Shown here piece by piece: positions 42,639-52,300 of a DNA stretch of 64,000 nt (positions are counted from its first letter, which is position 1; every line of letters begins with the position of its first letter). Made by a program: the position numbers and the translations under genes. Under the pieces are notes generated by a model. It saw only the letters and a list, made by a program, of their open reading frames with translations, was not told the origin of the DNA and made no database searches. The stretch is from positions 21,547-85,546 of the forward strand of contig CALVBU010000009.1 in the NCBI GenBank assembly GCA_944325875.1. The letters are read 5' to 3'. Source of the stretch: Candidatus Gastranaerophilales bacterium (GTDB lineage Bacteria > Cyanobacteriota > Vampirovibrionia > Gastranaerophilales > Gastranaerophilaceae).

Positions 42639-43637
42639 TTAATCCTCAATAAAATCTCTAAAATATTTTAGTTCTTTAACTTGTCTGATTTTTTTCAGAG
42701 CTATGTCTTCTAATTGCCTAATTCTTTCTTTTGAGTAGCCCATATTATTTCCTAGTTGTTCTAGTGTCATCGGAGTGCTTCCGTTTATGCCGAAACGGCA
42801 GTTTATTATTTCTCTTTCTCTATCATTTAGTGTTTTTAAAAGATTTTCTATGCTTCCTTTCATTGCTTTATTTTTCGCATGAGTATCCGGTGAATTATAA
42901 CTTTTATCTTCGATGTAATCTCCTATACATAAATCCTCAGTAACAGGAGTTTCCAGACTTATTGGCTCTTTTATTATTGCTTTTTTGATTGCTTGTATAT
43001 TTTTTACGGTTAATCCAAGTTTTTCACAGATTTCGTTATCCGTTGGTTCTCTTCCGAGTTCAAATGATAGTGTTGTGTATGCTTTTTTGTATTTCCTTAT
43101 TTTATCTGCCATATGGACTGGAATCCTGATTGTTTTTGAGTTGTTTGCGATTGCTCTCATTATTGTTTGCTTGATCCACCAGGTAGCATATGTTGAGAAT
43201 TTAAAGTTCCTTGAGTAATCAAACTTTTCTGCTGCTTTAATTAATCCTAAAGACCCTTCTTGGACTAAATCCATGAACAGTACGCCTTGACCGATATATT
43301 TTTTTGCGATGCTTACCACAAGTCTTAAATTAGCTTGTACAAGTTTCTTTTTTGCGATTTCGGCTTTTAGCTTTTCGCCTTCTTTGATATCTTTTCCGAG
43401 TAGTTTTTCTTCTTTTGAGTTAAGTAATTTAATTTTTCCTACATCTTTCAGATACATTTGAAGAATGTCGTCTTCTTTTGCGATTGAACTGAATGTTTTT
43501 GGCTGAGTTTCTAGTAACATATTGTCGTTTAAGTCGTTATCAGTATCTGATAAAATATCTTCGTTTTCATTTCTTTGGATTGAAAAGTCGCTGTAAAGGT
43601 TATCTATTTCCTCGCTAATCTTAGTGTTCAGTGTCAT
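42639..43637 (-). CDS. RNA polymerase sigma-70 factor, group 2-like
   Basis: A 332-residue sigma factor. Region 1.2 ([17 protein letters not shown]), region 2 ([54 protein letters not shown]), region 3 (around [15 protein letters not shown]) and region 4 ([19 protein letters not shown]) are all present. The long region 1.1 of primary sigma factors is replaced by a short acidic N-terminus. The size resembles the cyanobacterial group-2 factors that respond to stress or growth phase. GAGGG lies six bases before the ATG. Confidence 0.9.
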   Translation of the reverse strand: MTLNTKISEEIDNLYSDFSIQRNENEDILSDTDNDLNDNMLLETQPKTFSSIAKEDDILQMYLKDVGKIKLLNSKEEKLLGKDIKEGEKLKAEIAKKKLVQANLRLVVSIAKKYIGQGVLFMDLVQEGSLGLIKAAEKFDYSRNFKFSTYATWWIKQTIMRAIANNSKTIRIPVHMADKIRKYKKAYTTLSFELGREPTDNEICEKLGLTVKNIQAIKKAIIKEPISLETPVTEDLCIGDYIEDKSYNSPDTHAKNKAMKGSIENLLKTLNDREREIINCRFGINGSTPMTLEQLGNNMGYSKERIRQLEDIALKKIRQVKELKYFRDFIED

Positions 43638-43782
43638 TAAAATCCCTCTCTCTTGATTAAACTTCTCTTGGTATATTAGGTAAGACGATTAACTAAAAAA
43701 AATGTTTCAATTAAGTGTTATTTAATTGGTAATTGTAAATAGGACGTTTTTTATTTAGTATAGATTTAAGGAGTAAGTATTT

Positions 43783-44274
43783 ATGAGCGAAGAAAAAGAC
43801 TATAAATTTTATATAAATCAAGGTATTGAATTAACTAATAAGAGTGAGTTTGATGAAGCGCTAGTATCTTTTGATAAAGCTATAGAATTAAATAATAAGG
43901 CTGAGCTTGCATATTTTTCAAAAGGTATTGCTTATCATAATTTAAATCAGTTACAGGCAGCTTATGAAAGTTATACTAAAGCAATTGAATTGAATCCTAA
44001 AATGATTGACGCATATTTTAATAGGGCTCAGTCAATTTTTGCTTTTGAAGCTCCTGATGAAACTGAATTGAGAAATGCTCTTTCTGATTTAGAAAAAGCT
44101 ATTGAGCTTGATGGAAATTTCTTGGATGCATATTACTATGCGGCAGTTGTTATGAAAAAATTAGGACAGTATCAAGATGCAATAAAATACTTAGATATTG
44201 TTATTGAAAAGGATCCTTTGGCAGTTTATTCTAAAGCTCTTAAAAAGTTAATTTTACAAAAGTATTTAAAATAA
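43783..44274 (+). CDS. TPR-repeat protein
   Basis: A 163-residue protein made of four or so tetratricopeptide repeats (FDEALVSFDKAIELNNKAELAYFSKGIAYHNL, LQAAYESYTKAIELNPK, ...LSDLEKAIELDGNFLDAYYYAAV). TPR proteins are adaptors that hold partner peptides; no other domain, signal peptide or catalytic residues are visible. RBS AAGGAG is present before the ATG. It is upstream of the nitroreductase gene with a ~20-base gap, so the two may be co-transcribed. Confidence 0.85.
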   Translation: MSEEKDYKFYINQGIELTNKSEFDEALVSFDKAIELNNKAELAYFSKGIAYHNLNQLQAAYESYTKAIELNPKMIDAYFNRAQSIFAFEAPDETELRNALSDLEKAIELDGNFLDAYYYAAVVMKKLGQYQDAIKYLDIVIEKDPLAVYSKALKKLILQKYLK

Positions 44275-44296
44275 TAATAAAAAGGAGGTTATGTTT

Positions 44297-44809
44297 ATGG
44301 ATTTGATGGAATTGTTTATAGAACGTCATTCTGTAAGAAAGTTTTCTGATAAAAAAGTTGAAAAAGAAAAAATCCGTGCAATATTAGAAGCCGGTAGGGT
44401 AGCTCCTACAGCAGTAAATTTTCAACCTCAAAGAATTTATGTTCTTGAAAGTGAAGATAGTCTTTTGAAACTAAAAGATTGTACAAAATTCCATTTTGAT
44501 GCACCTGTAGCATTTTTGGTTTGCTATGATAATACTGTTAGTTGGAAACGTTCTTATGATAATAAAGATATGGGAGAGGTTGATGCTAGTATTGTTGCTA
44601 CTCAAATGATGCTTGAGATAACTAATTTAGGGCTAGGTACAACTTGGGTTGGACATTTTGATCCAAGTGCTGTAATTGAAAAATTTAATTTGCCAGACAA
44701 TATAAAGCCTGTTGCAATCTTTCCTATAGGTTATCCAGCAGAGGATTCAGCTCCAAATCCACGCCATTATGAAAGATTAGATCTGAGCGAAACTGTAAAA
44801 TTTATATAA
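44297..44809 (+). CDS. Nitroreductase-family flavoprotein
   Basis: A 170-residue FMN-dependent nitroreductase-like enzyme. FIERHSVRKFSDKKV and GRVAPTAVNFQPQRIYV are the conserved N-terminal blocks that bind FMN phosphate, and LGLGTTWVGHFDP lies in the C-terminal half. The substrate could be nitroaromatics, quinones or an unrelated redox partner. I prefer ATG 44297, which is eight bases from AAGGAGG, over ATG 44291 (two bases). A terminator follows directly after the stop. Confidence 0.88.
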   Translation: MDLMELFIERHSVRKFSDKKVEKEKIRAILEAGRVAPTAVNFQPQRIYVLESEDSLLKLKDCTKFHFDAPVAFLVCYDNTVSWKRSYDNKDMGEVDASIVATQMMLEITNLGLGTTWVGHFDPSAVIEKFNLPDNIKPVAIFPIGYPAEDSAPNPRHYERLDLSETVKFI

Positions 44810-44810
44810 T

Positions 44811-44842
44811 AAAAAAATCCCTAAATAACTTAGGGATTTTTT
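44811..44842 (+). terminator. Terminator of the nitroreductase gene
   Basis: AAAAATCCCTAA pairs with TTAGGGATTTTT around ATAAC and ends in a T run. Confidence 0.9.
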
Positions 44843-44910
44843 ATTAGCAAAAAACTTTATTCATTAATTTTATATTATAGGATTATAAAATTATGGAGAT
44901 ATAGATATAA

Positions 44911-45189
44911 ATGTTAGTTAAAGGTTTACAAAATCCTGCACATATGATAGTAAGACACTATAACCGTGCTAAGTGTCTTAGGGTAATGGGTGGAGTATCG
45001 TCAGTCATGAATTTGATGATAGGTGTAAATAATGCTAAAAATAACCAGCTGTCAAATATGCTTATTTCTTATGGATGTACTTGTTTGTGTCTAAAAATTA
45101 CTCATGCTTGTCATCAAATGGTGAAAAGTCTTAAGCCTGAATATATGAATATATTAAAACGCGCTAAACAAATATATAAACACAAGTAA
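44911..45189 (+). CDS. Small hypothetical protein
   Basis: A 92-residue basic protein (GLQNPAHMIVRHYNRAKCLR..., GCTCLCLKITHACHQMVK). It has five Cys, four in a short CTCLCLKITHAC-type cluster, and a slightly hydrophobic centre. GGAGA lies ten bases upstream of the ATG. No family is recognised and no gene is obviously coupled; it is followed by the tRNA genes on the other strand. Confidence 0.5.
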   Translation: MLVKGLQNPAHMIVRHYNRAKCLRVMGGVSSVMNLMIGVNNAKNNQLSNMLISYGCTCLCLKITHACHQMVKSLKPEYMNILKRAKQIYKHK

Positions 45190-45196
45190 TAATAAA

Positions 45197-45269
45197 TGGA
45201 GCGTACGAGACTCGAACTCGTGACCCCGACACTGCCAGTGTCGTGCGCTACCAACTGCGCTAACGCCCC
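45197..45269 (-). tRNA. tRNA-Ala (GGC anticodon)
   Basis: Reading leftward from 45269, a 73-base cloverleaf: acceptor GGGGCGT pairs with ACGCTCC (one G-U), D-arm AGCGCAGTTGGTAGCGC, anticodon stem CGACA/TGTCG with loop CTGGCAG (anticodon GGC), and T-arm with GTTCGAGTC. No CCA is encoded after the discriminator A. Confidence 0.93.
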
Positions 45270-45310
45270 TAGTGAAGAAATCCTACTTGTGAAATTATTA
45301 ATATCTAATA

Positions 45311-45337
45311 AAAAAGACCGCTAAATGCGGTCTTTTT
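45311..45337 (-). terminator. Terminator of tRNA-Val
   Basis: AAAAAGACCGC pairs perfectly with GCGGTCTTTTT around TAAAT. It sits three bases beyond the 3' end of tRNA-Val on the minus strand, so tRNA-Ala needs its own promoter or read-through. Confidence 0.85.
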
Positions 45338-45339
45338 TA

Positions 45340-45415
45340 TGGTGGGCGTTAGAAGACTCGAACTTCTGACCCTCTCCTTGTAAGGGAGACGCTCTACCAA
45401 CTGAGCTAAACGCCC
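45340..45415 (-). tRNA. tRNA-Val (TAC anticodon)
   Basis: A 76-base tRNA including an encoded CCA: acceptor GGGCGTT pairs with AACGCCC, discriminator A, D-arm AGCTCAGTTGGTAGAGC, anticodon stem TCTCC/GGAGA with loop CTTACAA (anticodon TAC), and T-loop GTTCGAGTC. Unlike the neighbouring tRNA-Ala, its CCA is in the DNA. Confidence 0.94.
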
Positions 45416-45490
45416 TTAATCTTGGGGTTTGTCTTTCGACATTTATTATCGTACCAAAAAAAATTTTGATGTCAACTACTTTTTTTTATT

Positions 45491-45775
45491 TTAATCATCT
45501 ATAAGTTTAAATCCTTTTGGAAGACGGTTTTCAATTTCTTTGGCAAACTCTGAGAAAGACATCCCAAAAGCATTTGCAAGTTTCCATAATGTTGTGATTT
45601 GTACATCCCTTTTCCCTTTTTCTAATAACGCTATTGAACTGTTTGAAATATCATATTCGTAGCTAAAAAGGAGTATACCTTTGTTTTGTTCCTGTCGTTT
45701 TTCTTTTATTAATTCCCCAATAGCATTAAGTAGAAGCTGTTTTTGAGGGTCTTGATTTTTTCTTATGTATTGCAT
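45491..45775 (-). CDS. XRE-family regulator, divergent from a pseudopilin gene
   Basis: A 94-residue Cro/C1-type HTH protein: IGELIKEKRQEQNKGILLFSYEYDISNSSIALLEKGKRDVQITTLW is the DNA-binding fold, with a slightly extended helix 2. The C-terminal tail (FGMSFSEFAKEIENRL) is a short dimerisation helix. Eighty bases separate its start from that of a pseudopilin gene; the gap contains two near-identical palindromic elements. Same layout as at 29440-30390, though the two XRE proteins are only loosely alike. Confidence 0.88.
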   Translation of the reverse strand: MQYIRKNQDPQKQLLLNAIGELIKEKRQEQNKGILLFSYEYDISNSSIALLEKGKRDVQITTLWKLANAFGMSFSEFAKEIENRLPKGFKLIDD

Positions 45776-45784
45776 GTTTACAAT

Positions 45785-45839
45785 TCTAATTAGATATGAT
45801 AAATTGATTATAGTTAATTAAGTATATCTAATTAGGTAT
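45785..45839. promoter_or_regulatory. Two operator-like palindromes 42 bp apart, with a promoter
   Basis: TCTAATTAGATAT (45785-45797) and TCTAATTAGGTAT (45827-45839) are copies of a palindrome of the form ATATCTAATTAGATAT, with start-to-start distance 42 bp (four helical turns). TTGATT (45804-45809), 17 bases, then TCTAAT (45827-45832) would make a pseudopilin promoter whose -10 lies inside the second palindrome, a classical repressor position. Confidence 0.6.
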
Positions 45840-45855
45840 AGCAAGGAGAGTATAA

Positions 45856-46560
45856 ATGAAGTTAAAAGCTTTTACGCTGGCAGAAGTTTTAATTACATTA
45901 GGGATCATAGGTGTAGTTGCGGCAATGACATTGCCAAGTCTTCTTAATAATAGTCGGAAGAAAGAACTTGAAACAGGACTTAAAAAGAATTATACAGTAA
46001 TTCAACAGGCTTTAATGATGTACCAAGCGAAAAACGGTACATTATTAAAACCCCAGGATACAGGATTACAGAGAGATTCAAATTCGTTGTATGCTCTTAT
46101 AAAGCCATATTTTTATATATTGCATGATTGTGGACTTTCTCATATAAATGGCTGTATGCCTTTACCTGATGATGCAGAAAGTAGTGAGAGAGTATCTTAT
46201 TTATATAAAACTTATAATAATAAAACTATGACTTTAGGATATTTAGATGATGGACAATTTGTTTTAAAGGATGGAAGTCTTATTCTAATAGAGAATCCAG
46301 GAAGTACGGCTGATGGGAACTTTCGTTGCATAAGTGTTGATGTGAATGGGTTTAATAAAAAGCCTAACCGGTGGGGGCATGATTTATTTACATTTCAATT
46401 AATGGATGATGGAAAACTTTTGCCAATGGGAACATCTGGTACAAAATTTTCAGATAAATCAGAATTTTGCTCAACAACTTCAAGTAGCAGTATAAATGGA
46501 ATCGGTTGCACTTATTATGCTTTAACGGATAAGGATTACTTTAAAAATCTTCCTAAATAA
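45856..46560 (+). CDS. Type II/IV pseudopilin-like protein with an Ala at the cleavage position
   Basis: A 234-residue protein starting MKLKA before FTLAEVLITLGIIGVVAAMTLP. Prepilin peptidases normally need Gly at -1, and here it is Ala, so processing may be weak. The exposed domain has a Cys-containing loop, and the C-terminal region contains VDVNGFNKKPNRWGHDLFTFQ, the motif shared with the other two. AAGGAG lies seven bases upstream of the ATG. It stands next to rlmD and downstream of the divergent XRE regulator. Confidence 0.85.
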   Translation: MKLKAFTLAEVLITLGIIGVVAAMTLPSLLNNSRKKELETGLKKNYTVIQQALMMYQAKNGTLLKPQDTGLQRDSNSLYALIKPYFYILHDCGLSHINGCMPLPDDAESSERVSYLYKTYNNKTMTLGYLDDGQFVLKDGSLILIENPGSTADGNFRCISVDVNGFNKKPNRWGHDLFTFQLMDDGKLLPMGTSGTKFSDKSEFCSTTSSSSINGIGCTYYALTDKDYFKNLPK

Positions 46561-46579
46561 TTCGTGTTATAATAGGCTT

Positions 46580-47932
46580 ATGAATATAAATGATGAATTG
46601 ACGGTAGAGATTGAAAAGCTTTCTAATTTAGGGACAGGAATTGCTCGTGTAGACGGGTTTGTTATTTTTGTAGATAATGCTTGTCCTCGAGATATTCTTA
46701 AAATTAAAATTACTAAATTAAATAAAAATTATGCAAATGCTAAAATTCTTGAAATTATAACTCCATCACCTCATAGAATAGAACCGTTTTGTGCAATGCA
46801 GAAGGTATGTGGAGCATGTCAATTACAATTTATAGATTATGATTATCAATTGGAACTGAAACGCCAAATCGTCGAAGATGCAATGCGTTCTATTGCAAAT
46901 TTAGATTTAAAAATACCAAAACCAATTCCAAGTCCGGAAACAAGAGAGTATCGTCATAAAATACAATATCCGATATCGCAGACAAAAGTGTCGAGAAGAT
47001 TGCTTGCGGGGTATTATAAACCTCAAACCCATGAGATTGTTAATATAAAACATTGTCCAATTCAGCCAAAGATTTGTGATGAAATTATTGAATTTATCAG
47101 GATTAAATCTTTTGACTTTGGAATTTCCGGATATAACGAAAGAAAGCATGTCGGTGATTTAAGACATGTTGTACTTAGAGTATCTGCGGCAACCGGAAAA
47201 GTTTTGGTGACCCTAGTTGTAAATTCTAAAAAAGTTTTTCCTAGATTAAAAGATTTTTGCAATGATATTTTTGCTGAATTTAAAAATGTATCCGGTGTTT
47301 GTGTAAATTTTAATACTAAACAAACAAATGTAATTTTAGGGTCTGTTACCGAATGTGTTTGTGGAAAAGATTTTATTAAGGAACGTTTGCTTGATAAAAC
47401 CTTTAGAATTGGTGCAAATACATTTTTCCAAGTAAATCCTAAAAGTGCTGAAAATATTTTTGCTTACGTGAAAAATTATATAAAAGATAATTTTGAAAAC
47501 CCGATTGTTCTTGATGCTTATGCTGGAGTTGCAACTTTTGGTATAAGTGTTTGTGATGTAGCAGAAAAGGTTGTCTCTGTTGAGGAAAATAAGGAATCTA
47601 TAGAAAAAGCTCAAGAGGTTATAGAACTAAACGAAATTAATAATGTAGAACTTCATAATATGGATACAGCTTTGTTTTGTAAAAAGACAAAACAAAAATT
47701 TGATGTGATAATCCTTGATCCGCCAAGGAAAGGCTGTACACAAGAATCTTTGGATGAAGTTTTAAGGCTTTCAAAAGGGACAATAATTTATGTAAGTTGT
47801 AATCCTGCAACGCTGGCTAGAGATTTAAAATATTTGTGCGAAAAAGGCTGCAGTGTTTCAAACATACAGCCTTTCGATATGTTCTGTCACACCTATCATG
47901 TTGAAAATGTTGCCGTTATTACAAAAGCTTAG
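46580..47932 (+). CDS. rlmD: 23S rRNA (uracil-5-)-methyltransferase RlmD-like
   Basis: A 450-residue RumA/TrmA-family enzyme. A TRAM domain (about residues 3-58), an FeS cluster region CAMQKVCGACQLQ (about 74-86), a SAM-binding region LDAYAGVATFGISVCD and a catalytic region ILDPPRKGCTQESL, then YVSCNPATLARDL with the nucleophilic Cys. It methylates the C5 of a uridine in rRNA, or possibly tRNA; RlmD/RumA-like is the best guess. A TG-T-TATAAT box lies six bases before the ATG and no ribosome site is seen, so the message appears leaderless. Confidence 0.9.
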   Translation: MNINDELTVEIEKLSNLGTGIARVDGFVIFVDNACPRDILKIKITKLNKNYANAKILEIITPSPHRIEPFCAMQKVCGACQLQFIDYDYQLELKRQIVEDAMRSIANLDLKIPKPIPSPETREYRHKIQYPISQTKVSRRLLAGYYKPQTHEIVNIKHCPIQPKICDEIIEFIRIKSFDFGISGYNERKHVGDLRHVVLRVSAATGKVLVTLVVNSKKVFPRLKDFCNDIFAEFKNVSGVCVNFNTKQTNVILGSVTECVCGKDFIKERLLDKTFRIGANTFFQVNPKSAENIFAYVKNYIKDNFENPIVLDAYAGVATFGISVCDVAEKVVSVEENKESIEKAQEVIELNEINNVELHNMDTALFCKKTKQKFDVIILDPPRKGCTQESLDEVLRLSKGTIIYVSCNPATLARDLKYLCEKGCSVSNIQPFDMFCHTYHVENVAVITKA

Positions 47933-47936
47933 AGAG

Positions 47937-49178
47937 CTATTTTTCTCCAAATTTTTTAATTGTTGCTTTTAGGAGTTCATGTGCTGTTGTTATAGTTCCT
48001 AAGTCTTCAGCTTCATAGGTTAATAGTCGATTATTTAAAAATTCTCTCATCGTTTTTATTTCTTGAGAAGAGATTTCTTTGTTTTCTCGACTTATGTAGT
48101 CAGTTGAATTTTTGATGATTTTAATAATGTAATTCTCATCTTTTAGTCTTGTTTTCATTTCTCTATAATACATAGGAATTTTTTGTCTGATACCTGACAT
48201 ATATCCATCAAGAACTTCACAATGAGCTTTACTAATCATAACAGGCATTTTTTCTTCACCCTTAATTTTTAAATCTTGATTATATGCGTTCGTGAATAAT
48301 GGACGAGATATATCTTCTCTGAGTCGAGTTTTTATAACATCAATATTATTTGCGATTCTTCTTCCTGGAGATTTTTCTGGATAATTAGCTTTTAAATCTA
48401 TGTGTAATTTATCAAAAGAACGAGCAATGTTATATACATATTTTGATTCTAATTCTTTTGCATTGGCATAATGAGGACCATATAGCATAATTAATTCAAT
48501 AGGTTGTTTGTTTTCACTTTTGCCAACACCTCCTGTTGGAACGAATCGCATTTGAAAATCTGAATAGGTACTGCTTCTAGGTCTGGAAATTTCAGCTTTT
48601 TGCATGAATGAGCCTAATGGTGCTAAGTCTTCTTTTGAGACGCCGTTTTGACGAATCTCAAGGTCTGGAAATCTTTCAAATTTTAAGGTTTCTTTGTTTA
48701 ATATTTTTATTGGAGCTATTTCGTATCCTTCAAGTTTCATTTCTTCAAGAAATTGTTTGAAAGCTCCGATATCGTGCTGGTTTTGCCAGTATGCAGTTCC
48801 TCTGACTGTATCTTGAACATAGCCTTGTCTTGAGTATTTATCCATATATGACTCAAGGGTTTTTACTGGATGTTTTATATTATAGCTTTCATCATAAGAA
48901 AAACCGATATTTGAGAGTTTTTCACAAACTTTTTTTAATGCTTTATGGAAATGAATAGCCCTAGCTTTTAAATTGGGTTCATTGATAATATAGCTTTGCA
49001 TAATAGCATTTTCAATTGTATTTCCAATGGTCTTTGGTTGATATTTAGCAGAAAAAGAAACAGTATCTTTTGCCAAAGGATTTGAATACTTTGTTTGAAT
49101 AATATAATTATTATTCAAAGATTTCTTTTGTGCTAAATTTTTGTTTTGAAGGTTTGGGATAATTGGTAGTATATTCAT
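47937..49178 (-). CDS. Hypothetical protein with N-terminal VSFSA motif and a RelA/SpoT-like-looking middle
   Basis: I place the start at ATG 49178, six bases after AAAGGA; the TTG 24 bases earlier overlaps that site. The 413-residue product begins with a polar, Asn-rich region and DTVSFSAKYQPKTI (about residues 37-50), a version of the recurring S-F-x-G motif. The middle has VRGTAYWQNQHDIGAF and STYSDFQMRFVP... followed by IELIMLYGP. Such spacing is loosely like RelA/SpoT nucleotidyltransferase folds, but the match is weak. C-terminal helices are charged. Convergent with rlmD, with four bases between the stops. Confidence 0.5.
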   Translation of the reverse strand: MNILPIIPNLQNKNLAQKKSLNNNYIIQTKYSNPLAKDTVSFSAKYQPKTIGNTIENAIMQSYIINEPNLKARAIHFHKALKKVCEKLSNIGFSYDESYNIKHPVKTLESYMDKYSRQGYVQDTVRGTAYWQNQHDIGAFKQFLEEMKLEGYEIAPIKILNKETLKFERFPDLEIRQNGVSKEDLAPLGSFMQKAEISRPRSSTYSDFQMRFVPTGGVGKSENKQPIELIMLYGPHYANAKELESKYVYNIARSFDKLHIDLKANYPEKSPGRRIANNIDVIKTRLREDISRPLFTNAYNQDLKIKGEEKMPVMISKAHCEVLDGYMSGIRQKIPMYYREMKTRLKDENYIIKIIKNSTDYISRENKEISSQEIKTMREFLNNRLLTYEAEDLGTITTAHELLKATIKKFGEK

Positions 49179-49287
49179 GAGAAATCCTTTCAAGTTTTTC
49201 AACTTATTAAAAACTCCTGAATGAAAAAATTTACATTATTTCTTGATATTAAGCAGTATTCTTAATGTAAATTTACAAACTTCTTTT

Positions 49288-49329
49288 TTGTAAAAATATT
49301 TTGTTTGTATTAAAATGTAGGGGTATTAT
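49288..49329 (+). promoter_or_regulatory. Promoter region of pyruvate:ferredoxin oxidoreductase
   Basis: Two possible promoters overlap: TTGTAA (49288-49293), 17 bases, TAAAAT (49311-49316), and TTGTTT (49301-49306), 17 bases, TATTAT (49324-49329). Either gives a leader of about 40-60 bases. Confidence 0.5.
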
Positions 49330-49373
49330 AGTATTAAGTAATAGCATATAAACAAGGAGGTTAGGTAAAAATT

Positions 49374-52300
49374 ATGCCAGGAAAAACTATAACAGTTGAT
49401 GGTAACTACGCTGCCGCACATATTGCTTATGCTTTAAGTGAAGTGTCAGCTATTTACCCTATCACTCCTTCATCTACAATGGGTGAATGGATTGATGAAT
49501 GGGCATCCCAAGGTAAAAAAAATATCTGGGGTAAAACTGTCAAAGTTGCTGAAATGCAATCAGAAGCCGGTGCAGCAGGTGCTGTTCACGGATCATTGGC
49601 AGCAGGTTCTTTGACATCTACTTATACAGCATCACAAGGTTTGCTTTTGATGATCCCTGTTATGCACAAAGCTGCTGGGGAAATGCTTCCTCACGTAATT
49701 CACGTATCAGCTCGTGCATTGGCTGCTCAATCATTAGCAATTTTTGGTGATCATACAGACGTTATGGGTTGCCGTAATACAGGTTATGCAATGTTAGCTG
49801 CTAACTCTGTACAAGAAGAAATGGATTTGGCTTTAGTTGCTCACTTAGCTACATACAAAGCTAAAGTTCCATTCTTGCAATTCTTTGATGGATTTAGAAC
49901 TTCTCACGAAATTCATAAAATCGAAGAAATTTCATATGAAGATATTGCAAAATTAGTTGAACCAAAATATATCGAAGAATTCAGAAAACGTGCGTTACGT
50001 CCTGAAGCTCCTGTATGTAAAGTTGGTGCTCAAAATACCGATGTTTACTTCCAAGGACGTGAAACAGTTAATAAATACTATGATGCAGTACCTGATATCG
50101 TTCAAGAATACATGGATAAAGTTGCTTCAATTACAGGCAGACAATATCATCCGTTCGATTATGTTGGTGCTCCAGATGCAACTGACGTAATCGTAGCTAT
50201 CGGTTCTGGTTGTGAAACTATTGAAGAAACAATCGAATACTTGAATGCTAAACGCGGTACTAAATATGGTTTGGTTAAAGTTAGATTATACAGACCATTT
50301 GACGTTGAAAGATTCAAAGCTGCATTGCCAGCTTCTGTTAAACGTATCGCAGTTCTTGACAGAACTAAAGAACCTGGTTCAATCGGTGAACCATTATTCC
50401 TTGATGTTGTTGCAGCATTGGAAAATAAAGGTATCAATATTATCGGTGGCCGTTATGGATTATCTTCAAAAGAATTTACTCCATCAATGGTTCTTGCTAT
50501 TTACAAACACTTAGCAAACAACGGATTCCACGGATTTACAGTTGGTATCGAAGATGATGTAACTCATAAATCATTGAAAATTGAAGAACATATCGTTACA
50601 GAACCTGAAGGTACTACAAACTGTATGTTCTGGGGATTGGGTTCAGATGGTACTGTTGGTGCTAATAAAAACTCAATTAAAATCATTGGTCAATATACAA
50701 ACAAAGATGCTCAAGCATACTTTGCTTACGACTCTAAAAAATCATTTGGTGTTACAGTTTCTCACTTGAGATTCGGTGACAAACAAATCAAATCTACATA
50801 CCTAATTACAGCTCCTGACTTTGTATCTTGCTCAGCTCATGCATACATTGGCAGATATGACTTGTTAAAAGGTATCAAAGAAGGCGGAACATTCTTGCTT
50901 AACAGCCCATACTCTAAAGAAGAAGCTTTTGCTCACTTAACTAGAGATATGCAAAAAACAATTATCGATAAGAAAATCAAATTCTACAACGTAGATGCTG
51001 AAAAACTTATCGAACAACAACCTGGCTTAAGAGGTAAAGGTGCAAACACCGTAATGATGGTTGCATACTTCAAAGTTTCAGGAATTATTCCGTTTGAACA
51101 AGCTCTTGAAGGTATGAGAGAAATGACTAAGAAAACCTTCAAGAAAAAAGGTGACGATGTTGTTAACATGAACTTAGCATTGATCGATGCTGCTGTAGAC
51201 GCAACTGAAGAAGTTCCAGTTCCAGCTTCATTAGATGGTGTTAAATGTGTTGATGACGTAAAATTGATCCCAGATGACGCTTCAGATTTCGCTAAGAAAA
51301 TTATTGAACCGTCAATGAGACAAAAAGGTGATGACATCCCTGTATCAGCAATGTCTTCAGATGGTGTTATCCCTACTGGTACAGCTTGCTTAGAAAAACG
51401 TGGTATCGCTCCTCGTGTTCCAAAATGGAACCCTGAATTCTGTATTCAGTGCGGTATCTGTGCTTCAGCTTGTCCTCACGCAGCTATCAGAACTAAATTG
51501 GTTGAAAAGGAAAATCTTAAAGATGCTCCTGAATCATTCAAAACAATTGAAGCTAAACCTAATGAAAATGGTGAACACTTCAAAGTTCAAGTATACTGCA
51601 AAGATTGTACAGGCTGCGGAGTTTGCTTGGATCAATGTCCTATGGCTAAAAACCCTGAAAAAGCAGCTCTATCTTGGTCTACAATTGAACAAGAAGAAGC
51701 AGTTGGCGAAGTTGTAAATGAAAAATTCTTTGATGAATTACCAGATAACGTAATGGGTAAAAATACAACTAAAACTATTAAAGGTGCTATGTTGAGAAAA
51801 CCATTATTCGAATTCTCAGGCGCTTGTGCAGGTTGTGGTGAAACTCCTTATGTTAAATTGGTTTCTCAATTATTCGGAGAAAATGCAATCGTAGCTAACG
51901 CAACTGGTTGTTCTTCAATTTACTCAGGTACATTCCCTACTATCCCTTATACAACTAATAAGGATGGCAGAGGTCCAGCTTGGGCTAACTCATTATTTGA
52001 AGATAACGCTGAATTCGGTTTTGGTATGAGATTGGCAGTTGATCAAAACAGAGATACTTTGAAAACTTATGTTGAAAAAGTTCTTGAAAATGAAAAAACT
52101 CCTGCTGATTTGAAAGAAGCATTGCAAGCAGCTATTGCTCACTTTGACAACTCAAAAACTGAAGAAGCTGTTAAAGCTCAAGAAGAAGCTAAGAAAGTTA
52201 TCGCAAAATATGCTGATTGCGGTTGCCCTGACTTAGCAAAAGTTAGAGAACTTCAAGATTACTTCACAGATAAATCAGTTTGGATTATCGGTGGTGACGG

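Noticed and set aside
45197..45415. A tRNA-Ala/tRNA-Val operon
   Set aside because: A strong terminator lies between the two tRNAs on the minus strand, so I treat them as separate units.
50159..51717. Several small ORFs in other frames inside the pyruvate:ferredoxin oxidoreductase gene
   Set aside because: All lie within the uninterrupted 1178-residue frame, whose domains are complete; composition bias gives accidental frames.
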